DNA of 16,173 bases from Deltaproteobacteria bacterium. Lineage in GTDB: Bacteria; Myxococcota; Myxococcia; Myxococcales; Myxococcaceae. How positions within the stretch are numbered: the stretch's first letter is position 1; every line of letters begins with the position of its first letter. The position numbers were made by a program, and so were the translations under genes. The DNA lies in contig VGRA01000006.1 in the NCBI GenBank assembly GCA_016875515.1, forward strand, positions 1 through 16,173. The letters are read 5' to 3'. Shown in pieces: positions 1 through 7,333 of the stretch. The notes beneath the pieces are model-generated. The model was given only the letters and a program-made list of their open reading frames with translations. It was not told the DNA's origin and searched no databases.

Positions 1-1494
1 GCGCTCGCTTGGGTGGCGCTCCGGGGCGCGGCCTCCCCGCCCCCGAGGGTTTCCGAGGAGGGGCTCGAGCGTCTTTCCCCCTGGCGCGTGGCGGCGTGGC
101 TGGGCCTTGCCGGGCTGGGGACGGTGCTGCTCGGGGCAACGTCCAACGTGCTGTGCCAGGACGTCTCCGCGGGGCCGCTGCTGTGGGCGCTGCCGCTGGG
201 GGTGTACCTGGTGTCCTTCATCCTCCCGTTCGAGCACCCGCGGTGGGACAAGCCCACGCTGTGGCTGTCGCTGTTCGCCGCCGGGGCGCTCGTCAACACG
301 GCGGCGTTGGAAGACGGCAACTACGGGCTCGGAGCGCTGCTGGGGGCGCACCTCCTCTTGCAGTTGGGCAGCAGCCTGTTCGTACACGGGGCGCTGTTTC
401 GCCTGCGGCCCGGGACGGAGCACCTGGGCACCTACTACCTGGTGCTGTCCGCGGGCGGGGCGCTGGGCTCGCTGGCCGTGTCGCTGGGCGGGCCGCTGCT
501 GCTGGATGACTTCTGGGAGTTCCCGGCGGTGCTGTGCGCGGTGGGGCTGATGGGCGTCCTCCACCTGGCGCGTCGCCCGGACGACATGCGCTCACCGGTG
601 TTCGCCGGGCGGCTGGTGGTGGCCATCTCCCTGCTGCTGTCCGTGCTGGTGCTGGCCGGTTCCTGGGTGGGGGCGGGCGGACGGGCCCACGAGCGGGCGC
701 GGATGCGGAACTTCTTCGGCGTGCTGCACGTGGCGGAGCTGGACGCGCAGACGGACAACCACCGCGTGTCGCTGTACCACGGGGAGACCATCCACGGGCT
801 GCAGCTGCGGGTACCGGGAAAGGAGGCCGAGCCGCTGTCCTATTACGGGCGCGGCTCCGGGCTGGGCGCGTCCATCCGGCTGCTGCGAGAGAAGACACCC
901 GCGCTGGACACCCTGATGCTGGGGCTAGGGGTGGGGACGTCCGCCGCGCTGCTGGAGGCCGGTGACGAGGCGACGTTCTACGAGATTGATCCCAACGTGG
1001 TGCGGCTGGCGCGCGGCGAGGGCGGCCACTTCGACGTGCTGGACCGGGTGAAGGCCCGCGTCACCCTCCGGGAGGGGGATGCCCGCGCGCTGCTGGAGCA
1101 GGACCTGGCGGCGGGGCTGCGCCCCAAGGACCTGGTGGCCGTGGACGTGTTCAGCGGGGACGCCATCCCCGTCCACCTCTTCACCGCCGAGGCGATGGCG
1201 CTGTACGCCCGCGCCCTCAAGCCGGACGGCCTGCTGCTCCTGCACGTGAGCAACCGCCACCTGGACCTCTCCCGGGTGGCCTTCCCGCTGCTGGAGGAGC
1301 TGGGACTGCACGCGGCGAAGGTGGTGTCCCCGCGAGACGGGTGGGCCTACCTGGCCGTCTGGGTGGTGGCCTCGCGGGACAAGGCGCTGGTGGACGCGGT
1401 GGCGAAGCGGACGTGGGTGGACGTGGCGTACGGGACCGAGCAGCCCCACCGCTGGACGGACGACCGCAGCAGCCTCGTGGACGTCTGGCGGTAG
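1..1494 (+). CDS. Membrane protein fused to spermidine-synthase-like domain (5' end outside window)
   Basis: The reading frame is open to the left edge, so the true start lies upstream. A GTG at 13 is available but has no room for a visible ribosome site. The visible N-terminal half (about 220 residues) is hydrophobic with several membrane segments, including GPLLWALPLGVYLVSFIL. The C-terminal half is a Rossmann-type spermidine-synthase-like domain. It shows LYHGETIHGLQ, the nucleotide-binding loop GLGVGT, the acidic strand end YEIDP, a GDAR motif, and DVFSGDAIPVHLFTAEA. This combination is typical of the 'fused MFS/spermidine synthase' family, which is often 700 or more residues long, so roughly the first third is probably missing. 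Its substrate is unknown and real aminopropyltransferase activity is doubtful. The gene converges on the lipoprotein gene 26 bp downstream. Family assignment is confident; function is not. Confidence 0.85.
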   Translation, partial: ALAWVALRGAASPPPRVSEEGLERLSPWRVAAWLGLAGLGTVLLGATSNVLCQDVSAGPLLWALPLGVYLVSFILPFEHPRWDKPTLWLSLFAAGALVNTAALEDGNYGLGALLGAHLLLQLGSSLFVHGALFRLRPGTEHLGTYYLVLSAGGALGSLAVSLGGPLLLDDFWEFPAVLCAVGLMGVLHLARRPDDMRSPVFAGRLVVAISLLLSVLVLAGSWVGAGGRAHERARMRNFFGVLHVAELDAQTDNHRVSLYHGETIHGLQLRVPGKEAEPLSYYGRGSGLGASIRLLREKTPALDTLMLGLGVGTSAALLEAGDEATFYEIDPNVVRLARGEGGHFDVLDRVKARVTLREGDARALLEQDLAAGLRPKDLVAVDVFSGDAIPVHLFTAEAMALYARALKPDGLLLLHVSNRHLDLSRVAFPLLEELGLHAAKVVSPRDGWAYLAVWVVASRDKALVDAVAKRTWVDVAYGTEQPHRWTDDRSSLVDVWR

Positions 1495-1520
1495 CGGCCG
1501 GACGGGCTACACCGGGGCCC

Positions 1521-3401
1521 CTACAGCGCGAGCCGCAGTTCCCCCAGCCGCCGGGCGAGGTGCGCCCACGCGCGCTGCCCCTCCTGCACCCGCTCCAGGG
1601 TGGTGGCGAGTCCGAGCAGCGCCTGCCGCTCGGACTCCAGCTGCCCCGCCGAAGGCACCATCGCCGCCGCCGCGACTGCCTCGGCCACCTGCGGCGCGGC
1701 CGGGTGGCCGGCCGTGCCCAGCGCATCACCGATCTCCTTCAGCCCCCGTGCCGCGCCCTGCGAGAGGCCCCCCTCGGGGGTACGCTCGGTCGCCACCGCC
1801 CGCAGCACGGCGGCCAGCTTCGAGTCGTGCCCTTCCAGAGCGAGCGCGGCCTGCAACGCCGAGGACAGGGCCCGGTCCAGCTGCGCACGCGCCTGGGCCC
1901 CAGGCTCGCTCCCAGCCCGGGAGGCCTTCTCGTCGGCGCGTGCCTTCGCCGCCGCCTGCAGGCGGGAGAGCAGGTCCTTGACGGCAGGATCGTCAGGGCA
2001 GCCCGCCCCCGCACGGTCACCCCGGCAGGCCGCCGCGCGCGGCAAGGAGGCAACGCTGCACCCGTCCCCGCCACAGCCGGCCCACGCCTCGTCGCCGGGG
2101 CGCAACACGCCCTGCCCCGCCTGGACCCACGCCTTCTCCAGCGCCTCCGCCTCCGGGCGGGCCGCCTCCAGCAGGGCAGCGCGCGCGCGCGCGCGCTCCA
2201 CCTTCGCTGCGTCCAGTGCCTTGGTGGCCGCGTCCACCTCGGCCTGCAGCGTCCCCGCCTCCTGGTTCAGCGGGGTGACGCGGCGGAGCTCTGCCTTCAG
2301 CCGCTCCCGTGCCTTCACCCAGGCCTCGCCCTGGGAGCGGCCCCTGGCCACCTCCAGGTTCAACTGCCCGAGCGCCAACGCCGCGGCCTTCAGGGCCTCC
2401 TGTGCCGGGGCGAGCGCCTCGTTGGCCTTCACGACGTCCGGCGCCTCCGCGGGCTTGAGCTTTGCGGCGCGCGCGGCGGCCACCGCGGCCTTCTGCGCGG
2501 CAACCGCCTCCACGAGCTTGGCCTGGGCCGCGTCCCGCGCCCCCAGGGCCGCAGCGGCCTTGGCCTGCAGCGCTTCGTACTCCCTCGCCTGCTGCGCCAA
2601 CGCCGCCTCTCGCCCCTCGAGCGCCTTCACCCAGGCGTCCAGCCCCACCGCATCCTCCACCGCCTCGCCCCCCAGGCGCACCTGCCACGCTGCGAACTGG
2701 ACGCCCTCCCGCACCGGGCGGCGGCCCCCCGCGTTCAGGGGCTTGCCCTCCAGGTCACACGAAGGGGCGCACGCCACCTGCTGCTCGCGCACGGGCAGGC
2801 ACTTGCCCTCGGCGCTGCACGACTCGCCCTCCGCGCAGTTGCCGCCGCGGCTGCCACAGAAGCCCCCACAGCCATCCAGTCCACAGCCCTTCCCTTCGCA
2901 CTGGGGAACGCAGGCGCAGTGTCCCCCGAAGCAGACCTCGGAAGGGGCACAGCGCGCACCACACGCCCCCCCGCAGCCGTCACCGCCGCACCACGCCCGC
3001 GCCATGCGCTCGTTGGTGTCGTGGACGCGAACCGAGCCCAGCACCTCGGCCAGCTTGCCGCGAGAGGCCCCGAGCACCCGCTCTGCCGCCCCCACGGGGG
3101 CATCCAGCGCCTCCCACTTGGCGGCGAAGTCCGCGCGGAACTTCACGAGCCGGGACTCGAGCTCCGCGTTCGCGCCAGCCGGGCGCTCCGGGAGCCGCCG
3201 CACCTCGGCCCAGGCATCCGCCAGCTGCTCCGAGAGCGCCCCGAGCTCCCGCTCCTGCGCGGCGAGCGCCTTCTCCACCTGCTCCACCGCGGCCCCGGTC
3301 TCCGGCTTTCCCCCGGAGGAGCAGCCGGCAACGAGCAAGAGGGCCAACAGGAGGGGCATCACGGGACGAGCGTGGGGGTGCATGCGGGCGAACCAGGCCA
3401 T
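1521..3401 (-). CDS. Large coiled-coil, Cys-rich lipoprotein (unknown function)
   Basis: This is a 626-residue secreted lipoprotein. I chose ATG at 3401 because GGAGG lies four bases upstream; the in-frame ATGs at 3383 and 3359 have no ribosome site. A hydrophobic signal (residues 16-26) ends in the lipobox LVAGC with lipidated C27. Residues 28-130 are Ala/Glu/Lys/Arg-rich and probably helical. Residues 138-215 form a Cys-rich module with CGGDGCGG and CGLDGCGGFCG, of a type common in myxobacterial surface proteins. Residues about 245-430 are a long Ala-rich coiled-coil-like stretch. A second Cys cluster (443-468) again begins CGGDGC, followed by more helical sequence to the C-terminus. Ser at +2 of the mature protein carries no Asp retention signal, so outer-membrane sorting is plausible. 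No enzyme motif is seen. It is divergent from rlmL and probably structural or envelope-associated, which is an inference. Confidence 0.85.
   Translation of the reverse strand: MAWFARMHPHARPVMPLLLALLLVAGCSSGGKPETGAAVEQVEKALAAQERELGALSEQLADAWAEVRRLPERPAGANAELESRLVKFRADFAAKWEALDAPVGAAERVLGASRGKLAEVLGSVRVHDTNERMARAWCGGDGCGGACGARCAPSEVCFGGHCACVPQCEGKGCGLDGCGGFCGSRGGNCAEGESCSAEGKCLPVREQQVACAPSCDLEGKPLNAGGRRPVREGVQFAAWQVRLGGEAVEDAVGLDAWVKALEGREAALAQQAREYEALQAKAAAALGARDAAQAKLVEAVAAQKAAVAAARAAKLKPAEAPDVVKANEALAPAQEALKAAALALGQLNLEVARGRSQGEAWVKARERLKAELRRVTPLNQEAGTLQAEVDAATKALDAAKVERARARAALLEAARPEAEALEKAWVQAGQGVLRPGDEAWAGCGGDGCSVASLPRAAACRGDRAGAGCPDDPAVKDLLSRLQAAAKARADEKASRAGSEPGAQARAQLDRALSSALQAALALEGHDSKLAAVLRAVATERTPEGGLSQGAARGLKEIGDALGTAGHPAAPQVAEAVAAAAMVPSAGQLESERQALLGLATTLERVQEGQRAWAHLARRLGELRLAL
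2179..2196. repeat. (GC)9 dinucleotide tract inside the lipoprotein gene
   Basis: Nine uninterrupted GC dinucleotides lie within the coiled-coil region of the lipoprotein gene, where they encode alternating Arg-Ala (residues about 403-407). Alternating GC can adopt Z-form DNA and can slip during replication. A one-unit change would shift the frame. The tract may simply reflect Arg/Ala codon choice in very GC-rich DNA. Confidence 0.9.
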
Positions 3402-3405
3402 CTCG

Positions 3406-3410
3406 CCTCC
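3406..3410 (-). promoter_or_regulatory. Ribosome binding site fixing the lipoprotein start
   Basis: GGAGG on the minus strand lies four bases before the ATG at 3401. The two later in-frame ATGs have nothing comparable, so this site decides the start. Confidence 0.6.
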
Positions 3411-3424
3411 AGACGCAACACCAC

Positions 3425-3445
3425 AAAACCCCGGCATGGACGGGG
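3425..3445 (-). terminator. Possible terminator/attenuator-like hairpin in the lipoprotein leader
   Basis: On the minus strand, CCCCG (3445-3441) and CGGGG (3433-3429) can pair across a seven-base loop. TTTT follows directly at 3428-3425. The element sits 24 bp upstream of the lipoprotein start, within the 75-bp divergent spacer. It has the layout of a short intrinsic terminator, but the stem is only five pairs (six with a G-T pair) and the T run is four. It could attenuate the lipoprotein transcript, stop antisense transcription from rlmL, or be chance. Confidence 0.25.
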
Positions 3446-3476
3446 CGGGACAAAGCCTGTAGGGCTCCTCCGGACC

Positions 3477-4646
3477 ATGGCCCCCCGATTCCCGCTGTTC
3501 GCCACCACCAGCCGAGGCACCGAGGACCTGCTCGCGGACGAGCTGCGCGAGCTGGGCGCGGCGCGCGTCAAGCAGGACCGGGGCGGCGTCCGCTTCGCCG
3601 CCAACCTGGACGAGGCGCTGCGCATCCTCCTCTGGAGCCGCCTGTCCATGCGGGTGCTTTGGCAGCTGGGCGAGTTCGACGCCCCGGGTGCGGACGGGCT
3701 GTACGAGGCGGCGCGCCAGGTCCCGTGGGAGGAGCACCTGACGGCGGAGACCACTTTCAAGGTGGAGGCCACGCTCAAGGGCAGCGAGCACGCCCACTCG
3801 GGCTTCGTGGCGCTGAAGCTGAAGGACGCCATCGTGGACCGGCTGCGGGAGCGGCAGGGCAGCCGCCCCAACGTGGACACGCGCAACCCGGACGTCACGG
3901 TGGTGGCCCACCTGGCTGGAACAACCTTGTCCCTCTCGCTGGACCTGGCGGGCGAGCCGCTGAACCGGCGCGGCTACCGCGTGGCCAAGACGGAGGCGCC
4001 CATGAAGGAGACGCTCGCGGCGGCGGTGCTGCGGGCGGCGCGCTACACGGGCGACGAGCCGGTGCTGGATCCCATGTGCGGCAGCGGGACGCTGCTCATC
4101 GAGGCGGGGCTCATCGCCGTGCGGCGGGCCCCCGGGCTGCACCGCCGCTTCGCCGTGGAGAAGTGGACCGGGATGGGCGAGGACGCCTCGGCGCGGCTGC
4201 AGAAGCTCAAGGACGAGGCCCGCGCCCACGAGCGGCAGGCCCCCTTCCCGCTCTACGGCTTCGACCGGGACGAGGACGCGCTCGCCGCGGTGCAGCGCAA
4301 CGTGCAGGCGGCGCGGCTGTCGCGGGAGATCCGCATCGAGCGCGGGGACGCCACGGGTCGGCCGGACGTCCCGCTCGAGCCGCCGGGGCTGCTCGTCACC
4401 AACCCACCCTACGGGGACCGGCTCGCCGCCGGTGGCCAGAAGGGGATGAAGAGCTTCTATTACAAGCTGGGCGAGTCGTTGGGGGCGCTGCAGGGCTGGC
4501 GCATGGCGGTGCTGTCCGGCAACGAGGCCTTCGAGGCGGCGTTCCACCGCAAGCCGTCCGGCAGCCGCGAACTCTGGAACGGCCCCATCGAGTGCGAGCT
4601 GCTGTTCTACCCGCCGCGCGGTGGCGTGCCCCCGCCCCGGACGTAG
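3477..4646 (+). CDS. rlmL: THUMP-domain 23S rRNA guanine-N2 methyltransferase, RlmL type
   Basis: This 389-residue protein is predicted to methylate a guanine in 23S rRNA using S-adenosylmethionine. The N-terminal part opens with FATTSRGTEDLLADEL and carries a THUMP RNA-binding domain at about 45-160. The methyltransferase domain follows, with SAM-binding DPMCGSGTLLIEA (198-210), the acidic YGFDRDEDAL (260-269) and the catalytic NPPYGDR (309-315) typical of N2-guanine or N6-adenine methyltransferases. The length matches stand-alone RlmL/YpsC proteins (about 380 residues), not the fused RlmKL of enterobacteria. The ATG at 3477 fits the conserved N-terminus of the family; the upstream open frame has no homology-like sequence. 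No strong ribosome site is visible. The end lies four bases from the end of the convergent photolyase gene. The exact target base is inferred from the family. Confidence 0.88.
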   Translation: MAPRFPLFATTSRGTEDLLADELRELGAARVKQDRGGVRFAANLDEALRILLWSRLSMRVLWQLGEFDAPGADGLYEAARQVPWEEHLTAETTFKVEATLKGSEHAHSGFVALKLKDAIVDRLRERQGSRPNVDTRNPDVTVVAHLAGTTLSLSLDLAGEPLNRRGYRVAKTEAPMKETLAAAVLRAARYTGDEPVLDPMCGSGTLLIEAGLIAVRRAPGLHRRFAVEKWTGMGEDASARLQKLKDEARAHERQAPFPLYGFDRDEDALAAVQRNVQAARLSREIRIERGDATGRPDVPLEPPGLLVTNPPYGDRLAAGGQKGMKSFYYKLGESLGALQGWRMAVLSGNEAFEAAFHRKPSGSRELWNGPIECELLFYPPRGGVPPPRT

Positions 4647-4650
4647 GCCC

Positions 4651-6126
4651 TCACGGCGCGTACTGCCGGATGTAGTTCTTCACCGAGAGCTTCCGCGCGG
4701 TGTTGTCCGAGCTCATGTACCGGACCGTCCCGAAGATGGGGCGTTCGGGGCCCCACGCGCGGTCGTACAGCCCGCACACCCAGCCGTAGCCGGCGTAGGA
4801 GCACGGATCGCGCCCGTCCAGGGACCAGGTGTTCATGAGCCGCTCCATGGTGGCGTAGGCCTCGGCGGCCCCCCCGGACCACTCGAGGATCTTCTTCCCC
4901 CACAGCATCCGCAGGTAGTTGTGGAACCAGCCGGTGCGGACCATCTGCATCTGCGCGGCGTTCCACAGCGCGTCGTGGGTGCGCCCCGCCTCCAGCTGTT
5001 CGTAACCGTAGCGGTGCGGCCGCAGGTCCTTGCGGTGCTTCTCCAGCGTGGCCTTCGCGAACGCAGGGAGGCCCTCCACGGACCAGAAGGTGTCCCGCTT
5101 GGTGCCGTTGAAGGCCAGCTCCCGCCAGGTCACGAACTGGTCCACGAAGGCCTCGGCCGCGGGGGACATCTTCCAGAAGCCCTCGCGCTTGCCGCCGTTG
5201 GACTTGGTCAGCTTCTCCGGCGTCCAGCCCTCCGCCTTGGCCAGGCACGCGAACACCTGGTGCGCGCAGAGGTGGCCGAAGTGGAGGTAGGGCGACAGCC
5301 CGGTGGTGCCGTCTACCTCCGGCTCATTGCGGTCCTCGGGGTACTTCTGCAGCTTCCGCGCGAGGAACTCGGCCAGCTTCCGCTCCGCGTGGTGGCTCCC
5401 GCCCGGGATGGCCACCGGCTTCACCCGGTGGTCCAGCGGCAGCGCGGCGAGCGCCTCGGGGCGGGCCTCCAGCAGCGCGTCGGAGGCTGCGGGCCACTTC
5501 TCGGCAAGTCCCCGCAGCAGTGCAGGCGCCGCGCGTGGAACGTCCGCAGCGGCCACCGGGTCCTCCACCGGGAAGTCGTGGAGGTGCTTCGGCAGCTCCT
5601 TCTGGAGAAAGGCGCGGAAGCTGAACGCCGTGGGAAAGACGCGGTCCGTGGCGGCCAGCGGCAGCAGCCCGTTGCTGTCCAGCACCTCGAAGCGGACACC
5701 CAGCGGGGCAGCCGTCTCCGCCAGGTACTTCGGCAGGAAGAAGGCGGGCCAGTCGTCCGCCACCACCACGCAGGCGCGCGCGGCGAAGGCGGCCACCATC
5801 CCCTCATCCGCGCCCGGCTCGAGCCCCACCCAGGGGTGGTGGAGGACGGCCGTTCCCGCCAGCCGGCGCCGGTTCTCCGCCGTGCCCTGGAGCATGAAGG
5901 CGTGGAGGCGCTCGCTGGCGCAGGGGTAGTCCACCTTGAGCGTCTCGAGCACCACCACCGGGCGCTTCAGCCTCTCCCCCCACTCGAGCGCCCGCTGCAG
6001 GGCGAAGTTGGACCGCACCCGGCGGAAAAGGGTCATCCAGTACAGGACGAACGCCCCGTCGCCGCGCACCTCAGCGGGGTTGAGGACGCGGACGCGGAGA
6101 GGTGGCACGGGGGCGAGGGCGGGCAT
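4651..6126 (-). CDS. phr: Class II deoxyribodipyrimidine (CPD) photolyase
   Basis: This 491-residue cytoplasmic flavoprotein is predicted to split cyclobutane pyrimidine dimers with blue/near-UV light. The N-terminal antenna domain begins at about residue 27 with VLYWMTLFRRVRSNFAL, close to the class II pattern. The C-terminal FAD/DNA-binding half has TTGLSPYLHFGHL, HNYLRMLWGKKILEW (402-416), SLDGRDP (435-441) and ERPIFGTVRYM (461-471). These are class II hallmarks, not those of class I PhrB. A class II enzyme is known from Myxococcus xanthus, which fits the suspected lineage. The start is the first ATG, at 6126, and length is normal. It is the last gene of the minus-strand operon, 55 bp after the 41-residue small gene. 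No nearby light-responsive regulator is seen. The subclass is judged from motifs by eye. Confidence 0.9.
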   Translation of the reverse strand: MPALAPVPPLRVRVLNPAEVRGDGAFVLYWMTLFRRVRSNFALQRALEWGERLKRPVVVLETLKVDYPCASERLHAFMLQGTAENRRRLAGTAVLHHPWVGLEPGADEGMVAAFAARACVVVADDWPAFFLPKYLAETAAPLGVRFEVLDSNGLLPLAATDRVFPTAFSFRAFLQKELPKHLHDFPVEDPVAAADVPRAAPALLRGLAEKWPAASDALLEARPEALAALPLDHRVKPVAIPGGSHHAERKLAEFLARKLQKYPEDRNEPEVDGTTGLSPYLHFGHLCAHQVFACLAKAEGWTPEKLTKSNGGKREGFWKMSPAAEAFVDQFVTWRELAFNGTKRDTFWSVEGLPAFAKATLEKHRKDLRPHRYGYEQLEAGRTHDALWNAAQMQMVRTGWFHNYLRMLWGKKILEWSGGAAEAYATMERLMNTWSLDGRDPCSYAGYGWVCGLYDRAWGPERPIFGTVRYMSSDNTARKLSVKNYIRQYAP

Positions 6127-6181
6127 GGACCCGGAGCCTTAGCGCCTGGGGCCGGGGACTGCGAGGGATTCGCAGGGTGGC

Positions 6182-6307
6182 TCAGTACGCGCTGCGCACC
6201 ATCACCTGGACCCGGCCCTGGCCGTCCACCGAGCACAGGACGGGTTCGGGCATGCGCACGGCTCCCATCTCGCGGCGCAGCAGCACGGAGAGCCCCGTGC
6301 GCCTCAT
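6182..6307 (-). CDS. Small protein, 41 residues, translationally coupled to plsY
   Basis: This short reading frame starts at an ATG that overlaps the plsY stop as ATGA (6307-6304), the classic arrangement for coupled translation, and ends with TGA at 6182. In 39 of 41 codons the third base is G or C, matching genuine genes in this very GC-rich DNA. The product is basic, with an MRRTGLSVLLRREMG start, one Cys (CSVDGQG) and a VQVMVRSAY end. No membrane segment or known domain is visible. It fills most of the gap between plsY and the photolyase gene, so it would belong to the same operon. I do not recognise a family. It could be a real small protein or the remnant of a larger gene; small and real is favoured by the overlap and codon bias. 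Confidence 0.6.
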   Translation of the reverse strand: MRRTGLSVLLRREMGAVRMPEPVLCSVDGQGRVQVMVRSAY

Positions 6308-6909
6308 GCCCGCAGTTCCCGCCCCTGCCGCAGCCGCTGGAGGTTCTCCCGGTGCGTCCACACCAGGGCGAGCAGGAAGGCCACGCCCAGCCCCGCGTAG
6401 GACCACGGCGCAGCGCCCCAGCCTGCGAGCCCCAGCCCCGTCCCCACCGCCACCACCGCACCCACGAGCGACGAGACGCTCATCACGCGGGTCCGCCACA
6501 GCAGCGGCCCCCACGCGCACACCCCGGCAAGCGCCGCCCAGGGCACGAGCACCACCAGCGCCCCCACCGCGCACGCCACCCCCTTGCCACCGCGGAAGCG
6601 CAGCCACGCCGGGAAGACGTGGCCGCAAAAGGCTGCCATGCCCACCGCCGCGTGCAGCCACGCCTCACCGGGAGCCAACCGCAGCACCGCGTACGCCGGC
6701 ACCGCCGCCTTGAGCGCGTCCAGCAGCAGCACCAGCGCCCCCAGGCGCCAGCCCGCTGCACGGGCCACGTTGGTGGCGCCGATGTTGCCGCTCCCCACCT
6801 CGCGCACGTCCACGCCCCGCCGCCAGCGCGCGAGCAGCAGCCCGTACGGCACGGAACCGGAGAGATAACCGGCAAGCACCGCGACCGCGACGTGCAGGGG
6901 CTCAACCAT
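6304..6909 (-). CDS. plsY: Glycerol-3-phosphate acyltransferase PlsY (acyl-phosphate dependent)
   Basis: PlsY moves an acyl group from acyl-phosphate (made by PlsX) to glycerol-3-phosphate, the first acylation in phospholipid synthesis, at the inner membrane. The 201-residue product has all three family motifs: SGSVPYGLLLAR (17-28), GSGNIGATNVAR (39-50) and HVFPAWLRFRGGKG (97-110). These are set among five or so hydrophobic spans, and length is normal. The ATG at 6909 overlaps the end of the upstream DUF2752 gene by 8 bp, and the stop overlaps the ATG of the 41-residue small gene. Translation is therefore probably coupled on both sides. No plsX is in the window. Confidence 0.95.
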   Translation of the reverse strand: MVEPLHVAVAVLAGYLSGSVPYGLLLARWRRGVDVREVGSGNIGATNVARAAGWRLGALVLLLDALKAAVPAYAVLRLAPGEAWLHAAVGMAAFCGHVFPAWLRFRGGKGVACAVGALVVLVPWAALAGVCAWGPLLWRTRVMSVSSLVGAVVAVGTGLGLAGWGAAPWSYAGLGVAFLLALVWTHRENLQRLRQGRELRA

Positions 6910-7333
6910 GCAGCAGGTGGGGGAAGCGGGTGGACAGGATGACCACCGCGTAGTTGACCAGCACCGCGGCCACCAGCCCCCGCCGCGCCCAGCGCGCCTC
7001 GCGCTCGGTCAGCGACAGGCTCGGCGTGGGCAGCGCCAGGACCATGTGCAAGAGCGTCCAACAGGCCAGCCCGGCCATGAGCAACCCTGCCACCGCCCCC
7101 AGCGGGTTGGCCTCGAACGCCCCGGCCACGTTTCCATGCGACAGTCGGTCTGCCACACGCGTCAGCCCACACCCCGGGCAGGGCCACCCGGTGGTCCGCC
7201 GCAGCGTGCACCCCCAGAAGGGCAGCCGCGCCACGGGCACCCAGCGCGCCACCGCGAAGCCGACCCAGGCGGCCAGCCCCAGCGCGTCCAACAACCCCAC
7301 CTGCCGGTGCCGGGGGGACCAGGTGAGCGTCAC
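6902..7333 (-). CDS. DUF2752 family membrane protein
   Basis: This is a 143-residue inner-membrane protein. The family signature is visible as C42 plus PCPGCGLTR (51-59), followed by the usual FEANPLGA-type segment and hydrophobic spans at about 15-30, 80-100 and 120-135. The family has no assigned biochemical function; the paired Cys residues suggest metal or redox chemistry, but that is inference. The GTG start at 7333 overlaps the bioA stop as GTGA, and the 3' end overlaps the plsY start by 8 bp, placing it firmly inside the operon. Confidence 0.85.
   Translation of the reverse strand: MTLTWSPRHRQVGLLDALGLAAWVGFAVARWVPVARLPFWGCTLRRTTGWPCPGCGLTRVADRLSHGNVAGAFEANPLGAVAGLLMAGLACWTLLHMVLALPTPSLSLTEREARWARRGLVAAVLVNYAVVILSTRFPHLLHG

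Noticed and set aside
1495..1520. Terminator between the convergent genes (GGGGCCCC near 1514-1521)
   Set aside because: It is a short palindrome with no loop or T run, and it overlaps the lipoprotein stop codon.
1341..3476. A plus-strand open frame extending rlmL far upstream
   Set aside because: It is antisense to the lipoprotein gene, Arg/Leu/Gln-rich and without domains; RlmL homologues begin at the FATTSRGTEDLLA region.
1521..4547. A minus-strand open frame continuing upstream of the lipoprotein through the whole rlmL region (about 1008 codons)
   Set aside because: The upstream part is antisense to rlmL, which has clear family motifs; the signal peptide and ribosome site at 3401 mark the real start. 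Long shadow frames are expected at this GC content.
6308..6661. Longer version of the 41-residue frame running back into plsY
   Set aside because: It is in a different frame from plsY, whose three motifs are certain; the extension is Gly/Ala/Arg shadow sequence.
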